Assembly: GCA_905178155.1 (NCBI GenBank)
Contig: CAJINV010000002.1
Span: forward strand, 4,527,538 to 4,591,537
DNA: 64,000 bases
Direction of reading: 5' to 3'
Source of the DNA: Amoebophrya sp. A120
Taxonomy: Eukaryota > Sar > Dinophyceae > Syndiniales > Amoebophryaceae
The notes under the pieces are model-generated. The model worked only from the letters and a program-made list of their open reading frames with translations. It had not been told where the DNA came from and ran no database searches. Shown here in pieces: positions 1-11,100 of this stretch. Position numbers and translations under genes: made by a program. How positions within the stretch are numbered: the stretch's first letter is position 1; each line of letters starts with the position of its first letter.

Positions 1-2
1 GT

Positions 3-470
3 AGCGGGGAGGAGTTAGACCCAGAACCGGTGTTGCTCGGACAAGTGAACCACGGCAGAACGGACCCGGACCCGGGCGGCACATCTACTGCGGGGAATGT
101 CGGGTCGCATGATCGCTCGAGACAAACGGTTCAGTTTGCGAGTACGGTCGAAGTGCAGCAGAACAATGGCGACTGCTATCCCACGAAAATAACAGTGTTA
201 CAGTTAAATATTTGTTGTCAATTCAGCAACACAAATTTCTCTGCATGAGAGAGAAAACTTGCAATGCAGAAATCCTAAGGGAAAACACCCATGAAACGAA
301 GCTCCTATGCATATCCGGCATGACAGAGCTGGTCTGTCTTGCTTGGCCTGCAACACAATGCGTAACTGTATACAATTTTTTCTTGCGATAGCTGCGGAAT
401 GAACCCTAGTGGATCTTCATCGAGCTCGCGGGGGCCGGGGGGAAGCGGTGGGGGAGGGGCGACGGAGTAA
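3..470 (+). CDS. 3' end of a gene, two exons, partial
   Basis: The frame is open from the window edge (codons from base 3) to 176, is interrupted by an introner at 177-390, and resumes at 396 to a TAA at 468-470. The joined C-terminus reads NNGDC then GMNPSGSSSSS and ends in a Gly-rich tail (GGSGGGGATE). The visible 85 or so residues are hydrophilic and low in complexity and show no domain, so no function can be given. The start lies upstream of the window. The two flanking duplicates (ACTGC and GCTGC) differ by one base, and the join keeps frame. AATAAA follows the stop directly (471-476). Confidence 0.7.
177..390 (-). mobile_element. Introner family O
   Basis: This 214-bp element begins TATCCCACG and ends TTGCGATA, with inner termini matching the copy at 42332-42548. 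TSD is ACTGC (172-176) and GCTGC (391-395). Confidence 0.85.
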
Positions 471-2420
471 AATAAACAAGCAAACGGCACAACTACTAGA
501 TGGAGACGAGGAGCCGGAAAAGATCTCATCGTGTAGAGATGATGGATCAAAAAAGAAAAACCCAAAAAAATCTTTTTGTAATTACCCTATACAAGAAACG
601 TAGTCACACAACTACTACACATCAAGTCACTTTATTTATTTGATTTCGGACAACTGTTTATTGCGTATCATCAAATTATACAAATGCAAACTTGAATCAT
701 CTTTGAGTATTACAATTTAATTTCACCAGAGCTGCAGCGGAAGTTGTTGCAAATAATGGGTGCTAGTACTACAACGCGCAAGTTGCAGTGCAGCTTGAGG
801 TCCACTCACAAAAGAGATTCAAAATCTCAACGGAAGAACCAAGTCCGTGCTATTAAGTAACTCCTCATGTCAGATTCAAAATCTGCAGGAGCTGGTCTTT
901 CGAACTGGCGGCCATGGTCGGTCGCGCTTGCAACTGTGTTGTGCGCCATTAGTCACCAGCAAGAAGGAGCTGAGTGGTCCATTAAGCAGGAGGAGAAATA
1001 AATGTGTATAACAGTTTTATTTTTAGTGCGCGTCGTGGCCAAGTATACTCAAACTCAATAGCTTTTACACTAGTTTTCAGCAAGAAGTTGTCTTATGTTC
1101 ATGTAGTTGATTGCATTTGCTTTTGCTCCAACAAAATCAAAAAAAGAAAGAGAAGCAACTGCAAGCCGAGCAAATGCAATTGCAAGTGGAGATGATAAAT
1201 AACATTTGCGATGCGATCTTTGTTGGTGGTGCAACAACAAATACAGACGGCATGATGTACAGAAGTTTTTTTCATTTTGCTGCTATGCTGAGGCGGTAAA
1301 GATAGCATGAAAATGATAAAGCGATCTTTTACGCAGCGGACCGAATTATTTATATCGACGCACCTACTATACCCGTTATCGTTAAGCTTAAGAAGGCAGA
1401 AGATTTCATCTCTGTTTACTTCCACGTTGAATTATTCAGCAAATTTAAGGCTCCATCCGCATCCCTACCAAATTTGTACTCTGTTGCTTCTAGGTAGTCC
1501 CCTTGTAGCAAGCAAGCTTCGCGCCCCCGCCTATGAGTATAAACCAGAAATAATCCACCACTCTGACTAGATTCTTGGATGCTCAGGGCAATCAGTCAAT
1601 TGTGTCCATCAAAAAGGTAAGAAGACTCGAACTCATTTGCCGCATATAGATCCATATATTATGACTCGCAAGAAAAAGAATTATACGTCACAAACTTATT
1701 GTGCCGCCGTGCTGCTGGTCTTCATGCTCTTCAATGTCTGCTGAGAAAATCCTTGACAGAAGCACTGGACTCAGCACAAAGAAAGGAGGACTATAGACAA
1801 AGTCAGCACAAAAATGTCACACTTTAGAAGTTCTAATCAAAAGCATTTACATCTAGTAGGGCTACTTTAATTATTCACTTCGACGCTTAAGAACGTGCAG
1901 AAGATGCACTGCTATAGTTTGAGGATTACACATCAATCGCAGATTTTTCGCATTGAGAGAACATGTAACACCTATCCTTCATTCAGCCGAAATGGCAGCA
2001 ACAAAATTGATGATTTTAGAAATTTTGATTGACAAAGAACAACAGGATAAATTTTTACTTCTCTGAGCTCGGAACAAAGAAGATTAGATTCTATATCGGT
2101 GTAAAAACATCATAAAGTAGCAACCAAGAAGGGGGGCACGATGTCGACGGTTATTCTCTCCTGGAGGTGCAGTAGAAGAGGATATGCTTTTTAAAACAGT
2201 TTTTTCCTAAAACTCAGGAGAAGAAGCATGAAGCAGATGTTGAAGTAGGTTGCTGTCTAGTAGAAATGAATCGAAAAAGGAAATGTGCTTCTTGTGCCAT
2301 CAGACAGGATGGATGGACAAACTTTCATGTAGCCCTGGAGGCGCCAGTGGCCTGATGAATCAGTTTTGATCATCGCAAGCATCTTTCGACTGTGTTCTTG
2401 TTCCGGCTAGCCGACATTTT
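471..2420. other. Intergenic region, no gene seen
   Basis: This stretch is AT-rich. The open frames in it are short, overlap on both strands and show no coding character. I see no introner here, which fits the idea that the short families are concentrated in transcribed genes. Confidence 0.5.
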
Positions 2421-2449
2421 TTGTCGTGTTGTTGACCCATGATGAAAGT

Positions 2450-3480
2450 GTGTGGCGCTCAAAAACGCGCAAGGCATCCGGGGGGGTGGATCAGACCCAG
2501 GAGCGGAACCATCGGGGCGATGATGATGGTGATGAGCATGAGAGCCCTGGCCCTGCTGCCTTTGCCTTTCCCTGTGTTCCTAGAGGTTTGGCCGCGCGTG
2601 GCCACCCGACCGCCAGCCGGGGCGCGCAGGTAGCGCGGGGCGCCCGGGTTGTATGTCCGCGGCAGGCTGGCGGGCCCGTTTGGTTCGAAATCATCCGCGA
2701 GGAAACTTCTCGCGGAGCATTTCGGGGCCCGCGCAGCCGGCCGGGGGCCACCTGGCGGGCGGCTCGCGCCAGTCTGGAAGCCAGAGCGGCCGCACATTTT
2801 TGGGCGCGCAGCAAGGCGGCCGGGGGCACGCAGCGACCCCACCTGGCCAGACTGTTCACAGGGGCGGAACGGTAGGCCAGTAAGCATCTCAAGGTAAGTA
2901 TGGGCACGCATGGAAAACGGGCGACGCCACAACGGAGGTGCGGCGAAATTACACGGCAATGACCCTGGCAGCCGTCAAAGGAGCCGGCAAGGTTGGCGTT
3001 GTGTTTGGTCCCCCCGGAAAGTCCCAGCGGTGGAGCAGTGGCGCCTCGCGCAGATCGCCGGCCGCCAGAGGTCGCGCCCGCGCGGGCGGGTCGGCGCATG
3101 GATGTCGTGGTAAGGCGCCGGCGCTGTCGGTCTGCGCCTGCCTTTCCCGGGGGGGCGCGCGTCCGTGCGTCGGTCGGCTCGCGGCCTGCGGAGGGTAATT
3201 ATTCGAATTCGTACCTTCGTACCCGCAGAACCTGGCGACCCGCTGGGGCCTCGTCCCAATGAAGCCCGAGACGACGACGAAGGCGCACGCAGCAAAGCGC
3301 GAGCGGCGAAGCTGTCGCCCTGAGCAGCGCCGCCCTATCGGCTGGAGCGAGGGAGCCGGGCGGCCTGTGGCCCCCCCCCGCCCCCCGCGCGGCGCCCGCA
3401 AGTTGCCCGCCGCAGCTGGGCCCCGGGCCTTTCTCTTTTTGGGCCGGCCCCGCCCGCCCGCCCGCGCGGGCGCATAAATA
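2450..3480. other. GC-rich segment without a recognised gene
   Basis: Composition jumps to very high GC with frequent CGCG and GGCC tracts, unlike the AT-rich flanks. Open frames exist in nearly all six frames, as expected when stop codons are rare, and none looks like a protein. It resembles the interiors of the long elements at 15592-17034 and 48954-53102 in composition, but I could not find terminal repeats. It may be a promoter-proximal GC island of gene 1 or a decayed element. Confidence 0.4.
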
Positions 3481-4014
3481 GCGCGCCGGCCTGCTTGTCT
3501 TTGCTTGCATGGCGGCCCTCCCGCCTGCTATGTGTTTGCGAGAGAGCGCCCCGGCGGCCTTCTTTCGACTTCTTTGTCTCCGTGTCCCCCGAGCCTGCCG
3601 GGCCGCGGACGGAGCTGCGAGCGAGGGGGCGCAGGGCTGGGCGCGCGGTGTTTCTGTCTTGCGCGCGCGCCGCTAACTAAGCTTGAACACAGGGCGAACG
3701 GAGGGGGCCGAATGCATGCTCTCTGCGAGCGTTTGGTCTATGTTCGCCTGTTGTTGTGAGACTACGAACGAAGACGGTCGGCGGGGTAGTAAGATGGACG
3801 AGCCGACGCACGAAGACGGTTTTCCGCGTGCATGCCTCGAACGAGGCGGGCGCCGCTGGCTGGCTCGTGTCAGTATCTATTAGTGTCTTCGCTTTTGCAT
3901 CTTGTTCAACGTTTCTGCCATCGGTGTAGGCAGCAGGCTCTACAATTTTGCATGTTCCTTTTTCGACGAATTTTGGGTGGCCCGGTCGGGAAGCAGAAAC
4001 TGTTTTCATTTTCG

Positions 4015-4024
4015 TATATATAAA
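4015..4024 (+). promoter_or_regulatory. TATA-like motif upstream of gene 1
   Basis: The sequence TATATATAAA lies about 230 bp before the gene 1 start codon in an otherwise unremarkable leader. A second TATA-like run (CATAAATAG) is near 3472. Position and sequence are suggestive only; core promoters in this lineage may not use TATA boxes. Confidence 0.25.
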
Positions 4025-4112
4025 TGCCCCGTCTCGACGAGGATGGGTGGTCAGATTTTGCTTTGAAAAGGGGGCAAGGAGGCTTTCACTGCGTTCGTAA
4101 GAGTAAGACGAC

Positions 4113-4150
4113 GTAAGTGCATAAAATAAAGCATCGCGTTGCGCTTATAG
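4113..4150 (+). other. Possible 5' UTR intron or trans-splice acceptor
   Basis: A strong donor-like GTAAGT at 4113 and an acceptor-like CTTATAG ending at 4150 would bound a 38-nt intron before the gene 1 ATG. Alternatively the AG at 4149-4150 could accept a spliced leader, as dinoflagellate mRNAs do. RNA data would decide. Confidence 0.2.
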
Positions 4151-4250
4151 GTTCGCGTTCGCAAACGAACTGCCGCGCTGAAGTATATTTATTTTGTTAT
4201 TTCGAGAAAGCAACTTTGCTAATCGACATCTGAATCCTCACCAAGCAACC

Positions 4251-7200
4251 ATGTCAATGTCAAACTCGAGAAATTGCATATCGTCAGCGTTTCGCACGCA
4301 CCAACCCAGAAAAATAATGCGCTCTCCTTCATCCTTTCTGCTTTTCCTCGCCGCATTGCTAGTTTTCACACCCGCGGCTCCAGCTTCCGGCATTCGCTTA
4401 CAGCGCACATCTGACAGCAGCGCGGATCATGCGCCAGCAGCGGATGTTCAGATTCAAGAGTACACAGCTGGTGACGTTACCAATCCACCAGCCGGTCACG
4501 ACGAAATTGCAGCGCAAGGTGCGGATGAAGCATTTCAACCTCGGAGTGTTGTTGTCGAGGACACGACAGCTACATTGACCGAACCTTCTGTAACAGCCGC
4601 TGCAGAGAACTCACCTTCTGTTGAAGGAGAACTACGGGCAGCTGCATCGACAACTGCAGCTGAAGACGACGGCAATGTCGACAGTGGTGCAACTGAAATC
4701 GCCAAAGCATCTACTTCCAGTGAAGGTGTTGGTGTTGTCAACGCAGATACAACGAGCGGGGGCACCACCTCCACCATTCACACTGGCTGGGGCCAGCAAC
4801 AGTTCATGCAGAACCAACAAGCGGAAGCGGCAATGCTGCAGCAACAAGGATCATTCTTTCCTTTCCCCTCGACTCCCGATATGGAGATGATGCAAATGGC
4901 GATGCAGATGCAAGCTCAGGCAGGAGGACAGCAGGTGATGGACAGCACGATGGCAGGAGCGCAACCTGCAAGTGGATCACAAATACCTTACTTCACCCCC
5001 TACAACCCGAGTATCGCAGGGTCCTTCCCGATGAACACGGTGCAGCAACTGCAGCAGGAGCAAGCCCAATCGCAGCAGCAGAGCATGGATCCTTTCGCAG
5101 CGCAGCAACTCCTCGGGATGAGCGGGATGGGTGGCAATGTCCATCCTCTACCGTATATCAACCCGCAAGGAATGATGCAGATGGTGGGCATGCCTGTTCC
5201 CGTGCCGATGCCGATCCAGCAGCAACCGATGACCTTCAATAACGGGACCAATCTTCCCGCCGCAGCGGCTAGTTCTATGGCAGCTGCTGCGTCGAGCACA
5301 ACTATGGGAGCGGGAGTTCTTGCCGCGGCCACTACATCAATGCAAGGACAACAAGTAGCGGCAACAGTTCCTGGAGGTCCCGCTAGTACTTCTATTGCCC
5401 CACCCGCACCAGGGACTGTTGCACAGGTTTTTCAGCCAGACCCCCGGTATCTGAACCAGATCGGCGGTGCGCCGGTGGAGCAGCAGCAGAACGTCAATCA
5501 GAACGGTTTAGGTGCGCCGCCGCAGGGCCAAGTGCAGCAGCAAATGCCGGCTGGGGTGGCGCCTTTTCTCTGGATGCCGCACCCAAGCATTCCGAACCAA
5601 TTCATTCCCGTGCCCGCGCAACCGCTAATACCGCAACAAGCGATGATACAACATCCCGGCCAAGGCCAACAACAAGCGACTCCTGCTGGCGCTATCCCGA
5701 TGTTGCCGATGATGTTCCCGCCCCAAGTGCCCTTTCCTTTCAACCTCATGCCACAGCAAATGCCGGTTGTTTCAGGCATGCAAGGGCTGGGGCCGGCGCA
5801 CCAAGGAACTTCTTCTACACAGCAGTCATCTGGATCTTCGTCGAATGTTCATCCAGGCTATTTTTACGAGCAAGAGCACCGGCTTGGCTTAGAGCGCAAG
5901 AAAAATCGGAGCGGAAAGAAGGCAGCGCAGGAAAGAGAGCTGCAGGCCGCGGCGGCGAAAAGGCATCAGCAGGAGCTTTTTGGGCAGAAGTATTGGTCGA
6001 ATAGCAACGGGCAGTTTTTTCCTCTGCCGCATCAAATGTCAGCTGTGGCTACTGGTGGTGGTGGTGGCGCAACAACTACGACTGGTCCTTCTTTCTCCGT
6101 GGCCGCCACGGCAGAAACTACAAGCGGCAACTCATCTCCGTCGAAGACAGCAAGGTACAATGGCGGGCAGCGGAGACAGGGCATCGTTCCCGGATCCTCC
6201 TCTTCGACTCAGAACAGTCCGAGCAAAACAGGAGGCTCTGGTCCGGTTATCAGCCTGTCGGAGCAAATTGGAGCGGAAGACGGAGACGAAGACTCGACCA
6301 ACGCTGAAGCAGCTGCTGCAGTTGGGGATCGTCCTGCCACCACCTCTCCTCTCGAGCAGGCTTTGGTGGCTTCAAAAGCCAAAGTGGATTTTGAAGCGTG
6401 GCGGGCGGATAAGAGGCGGCTAGAACGCGTGGAAAAACTCTGGGCGAGTATGACGGAGAAGGAGAGAAAAGAACGCGAAAACGACTGGAAACACGAGCGG
6501 CCGCCGAAAGTAGAGGCAAACAAGCCGATGGAAGTAGACAACGAGGAAGTTTTTCCCAGTTTAGCCGCATCTGTCGGTGGATCGGCTGATGCGACTGGGG
6601 GAAGAGCTTCAACTTCTACAGCTGCTGCTGCTTCTTCCACCTCATCCGTTCCCTCGTCTGCAGCTGGCGGTCCAACCCCAACGCCAGGAGGTGCTACGAG
6701 TGGAGGTCAAGCCGCGTCTTCCAGCTCTACTGCGGCAACCACAAATAGTGCAGAAGTGGGTGCCGCGGAACAAAGTAGTGGGTCTTCTGCAACATCTGAG
6801 CCTTCCACATCAAAGTTGAGCTATGCGGCGGCTGTGGCGAAAAGTAAAAATGCGGGAGAAGCAGGAGCGCAGCCATCCGGCAAGTGGAAGCCGTCTCTCC
6901 GCCCCGCAGCTGCGGGGACGACGGTTCCACCAGTTGGGCCCCCGATAGTAGTACAACCTTGTGCAGCAACATCCGGCTCGCCAGAATCGCCACCACCGGC
7001 AGTGGTCGCAGCTCCCAAGGAAATTCTGAGCACAGGACCTGGAAGTAGTTGCTCTGCAGCAGCAGTGGCGTCCTCTGCAGTGGCTCCCGCACAGCTGCAA
7101 GAGACGCAGCGAAAAAAGCTCCTTCAGCCCGGTCGCGTTCTTCAAAAAGACACTTCATCCGGTTTTCAGAGAGGACAAACAGCTCCCGGAGGATCTAATG

Positions 7201-8100
7201 ATGTTGTAAGCAAGAAACACCAGCAGCCGATCGGCGCCGCTCCGAGTAGAGTCGCAAATTCGACCTCCCTGTCCACCGCAATCTCGTCCCCGGGAGCCGT
7301 CTACGTTCCCATGACCAAGAAACAGAAGCAGGACCACGAAAAGCAGGTCATTCGGGAGCTGATCCTGGAAATAGAAACGGACACCGCGTGGGATGCTGTG
7401 GTCGAACATGAAAACAACGACCCGGGGAAATTTCTGGAGACGATCAAGACGGCAAGTGGTTCGATTGCGGTGCAAAGGAAGTTGCAGCAATATTCGGAAA
7501 TGATTTGCACGGAGGCGGTTTTGCAAATCGTGGTCGACGTGGAGATGGAAAATGGTGGAGCGACAACCAGTACCAGTGTGGCAGTCTTTCCAGGAGTAGC
7601 GGAGAACGAGAATGAAATCTTGGCTACAGATGCTGCTGCTGATCATGACATGAAAGCTGAAGAAGAAGGGGCAGGTAAAAATCCTGTCGAGACACGGTCT
7701 GAATCATCTGAAGCAAAGTGTATCGAAGAAGCGGAGGACGATGCAAAAACGACGAGCACAGCGACGACCACGACAATGCCCTGTTATGAAAATCGTGATG
7801 TCGACATGACGGCAGCGCCTGTGGATCTGCTATCAACAACTGGAATTGCAACTACAACAGTTGCAGCGGCCTTTGAAGTAGATGAGGATCCGATACCAGA
7901 ACTCGCAAATCTCGCGATCTCAAATCGTCAGACGCAAGAAGAAGGAGCATCCTCACCGCCACAAGCTGCAGGAGCTGCCTCCAGTAGCTCACCTTACGAA
8001 CCCGACCGTCCGAGCCCGATTCCGGGTTTCGGCGCCGCATTTTTCCATCCGACCAACCGCCGAAACAGTCACCGAAACACGTATTTTGGAGGTCCAGCGC
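4251..8100 (+). CDS. Gene 1 exon 1
   Basis: This 3850-base exon carries the signal sequence and the Gln/Met/Pro-rich and Ala/Ser/Thr-rich regions, and has no introner at all, in contrast with gene 2. A basic segment near residues 536-595 (LGLERKKNRSGKKAAQEREL) and a helical block near residues 1021-1100 (KQVIRELILEIETDTAW) are the parts most likely to fold. It joins exon 2 as GPA then PGYDN. Confidence 0.85.
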
Positions 8101-11100
8101 TATGCATTGCAATAGCATCGTACTAGTATAAATGCGTTACAAATTTCCTCAGCACGAGAGATGAAATTTGTAATGCGAATTTGCCTCAAGAAAAAGATTT
8201 GCAACGCATGATTGCGAGAACTACTACGAGTACTGCGATGCTTTTGCAGTGCATAAGCGCCGGGCTACGACAATCAGGAAGAAAGTTCCTCCTCCAGCGG
8301 TTGCTCTCCCGGTTGCAGTCGGGACACACTGCGTTCGTCACAGGACTCGTTGCGGAAAGGAAGCAGGGTGTCGCAATTGGCGATGGTGGATGATGATGAG
8401 CCGGACGTGGAAGACGGTAACGACGACGTAGGACAGCAGCAAGAAGATCAACAAAAAACCGCCGACAGCACCGCGGCGCAAGTAGTTCATCATCATCTCC
8501 ATGAGGACCTACTAGTACCCGTAGTTGATGTTCCGGAGTTTGGTGATACGGGAGTTGTGGTCCGTGAAAAATCTGACCCCTTTGTCTCGCCGGAGAACAC
8601 ATCTGCCAAAAGCGCGACCGGTGAGGTGGTGGTGGACACCAGTCCTGCCTTGAACAAATCACAGTCAGACATTAACCGGTTTTTCTTTTTCTCCCCCTGC
8701 AATTCGAACGCAGAAGGAGGTGAGAGAGCTGCAGCGTCTTCTTCTTCAACAGGAGCAGGTGGGCATCAAAATGTGATTGAGGCGCCAGCTACTTCTCCAA
8801 CATCAATTCGTAACGAAAAATCGGACTGCAGTCTATTAGGTGCAGCAGCAGCACCTCCACCATCGTCTATCGAGAAGGAAGAACCTGCAACACGACAGGA
8901 TCAGCAGGAGCTCGACGCGCGGCGGTCCTTTCACGCCGACGCTGCCGCCATTGCTGAGATGTTCGGGGAGCCGATGTATGAAGATAGCGTGATGGAGGGG
9001 GATACGCCGACGCCGGTGTTTGTTGATGCAAGAGATGTAGAACAACTACAACCAATGCAAGAAGACGAGGCCTCTGAAGACGCCGCGCCGGTAGAACAAG
9101 ATGATGGAATGGAAATGGAGGAAACTACAGATGCTGACACAGCAGGTGACCAGCAAGCTGCACCACTCTGCTTGCCACTCCACCCGGAGAGAGAGCAAGA
9201 GGCAAACTACATACCAGCAGCAACCGTTTCAGTATCTCCTCTTGGTTCATGCGGTGACGCCTTTTTTGCAATTGCAGCAACAGAAACTGCTGCTGCCGCA
9301 CAGCAGTTGTCACCGATACAGCACCCTCAAGACGTCGCTTTACCCCCGCAAGAAGAAGAACCCGCTGTCCTTCAGCAAAAAACCGTATCGGGTCGTTGGG
9401 CGGATTTGTGTGACTCCAGTCCGGACGCAGCAGTTAGAGCAACAAGCAGCTCGACGGCCGGCTCTTCACCACTGCATGACGTGCAGCAAAAAGTCTACGA
9501 TGTGGAATCTTTGGTAAAAGGACCGCCCTTGCTGCCGGAACAACAGTTTCTGAAATCGCTCCTCCAGCTGTTCAAAACGTACCCTGAGTTAATTTGGTAC
9601 AGCCTGGGAGATATGAAATGCAAAAGCATGATCGTACTACTTAGTACAAATCGCATGACAAATTTCCTCAGCATGAGAAATGAAATTTGTAATGCGGATT
9701 TAACTTTAGAAAGAAATTTGTAATGCATGAATGCCATTCGTACGAGTGCGATACTTTTGCACAGGATAGGAGACTGGGAAGCGAATCGGGTGCTTGACAT
9801 GCTGATTGAGAAGTTCGACTTCGTTTGGCTCTTCATCGTAAACCAGTATCCACAGAAGAAAAACCCATCCGCATCCAATTGGTCATGCAAAAAACGCATA
9901 AAGTCTTGTGTTTGTCGTGCAAAAAATGGATGTTGATGGGTTTTTTTTCTGTGGATAGCAAGCTGATACAATACCACGACAACTTTGTTCACAGCAAACC
10001 GATAGGAGGAGGTGGTGAAAACAATGAATTTCTACCCGGGAGGAAGTTTTCCAGCACTTTGCAAAAATACTTCAACCGTGGCTCCTCTTCCGTGAAAGGT
10101 CGCCCCTGGGAAAAGGTCGCGGTGAGGACTTTTCTCCGGATCTTTTGGCGGTACGGCAATTGGGTGGTGAAGACGAATGAAGCCGTGTCCGAGCCCTTTT
10201 CCCGGGCGCAGTTGCAGACAAAGCATGGGTTGGTTTTGGAGAAATTGCAACTGTTGGTCCACTTGTACTTACCGCATCTAGGCTTGAAAAGGTTCTACGC
10301 GGACGAGGACAACTCGGGAATGTTTTACAAAGGGAACAAAGGGTCTGGTGGTCGGGGTGATCCGAGGAATAAATTCCTTTTGTCCTCTAGAGCGATTAAC
10401 CACCAGCAGAACTCGGCCATGTTTATGCTATCAAATGCAAAAATGTCTGGTTCTGGAAGAATGCATGTTTGTCATGCTTGTCTGGCATGACTCTTAAATC
10501 TGTCATGCACGTTACGCAAGAGCTGCGCTTTTCTGTGATGCAGAAGCGCAGTTTGTCATGCAGAATAGGCAACACGTAGGAGCTCAGAAACTTGTCATGC
10601 TGAGCCAGCATTTGTAGCCTCATGATGAGACGCTACCCAGCATCACAAGTTCCCAGACCCAGACATTTTTACATTTGATACATGTACGTCTTGCGCTATT
10701 TGTATGACACAAATAACTCAACCAAACTCAAAATACCATGGGGGATCGAAAGAAAAATTTTGACTAGGGCAAAACAGAACTACAAGGCGCTTGTGAAGCG
10801 AGCCACTTTGCAGTCTGTCGATTGATTGCGCGAGCTAGATAGGGCACTACTGCATGGCGAAAGAAGCCCGGAAGTGGACTCTCCCGGTCCAAGGATTCGT
10901 CTGCATTTTTATAGATCAAGAGAAGCTGAAGCCTGGCGGCGACAGGCGTTATGCAAAGCATCGCCAGGGGGGGTTGGCTATTTTCCTGCATGGGGATGCT
11001 TTTTTTCTCAAAGACCGATGGTGCGAGGCCTTTGAAAATCTCCAGCGGATGGGGATCGCTGACGGGGGATCTCCCGTAGCGGAAGCATTTCAAAAAACTG

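Noticed and set aside
2426-3510. Several open frames of 60-200 codons on both strands in the GC-rich block
   Set aside because: They overlap in all frames, begin at arbitrary codons and have Arg/Ala/Gly/Pro compositions expected from GC-rich noncoding DNA.
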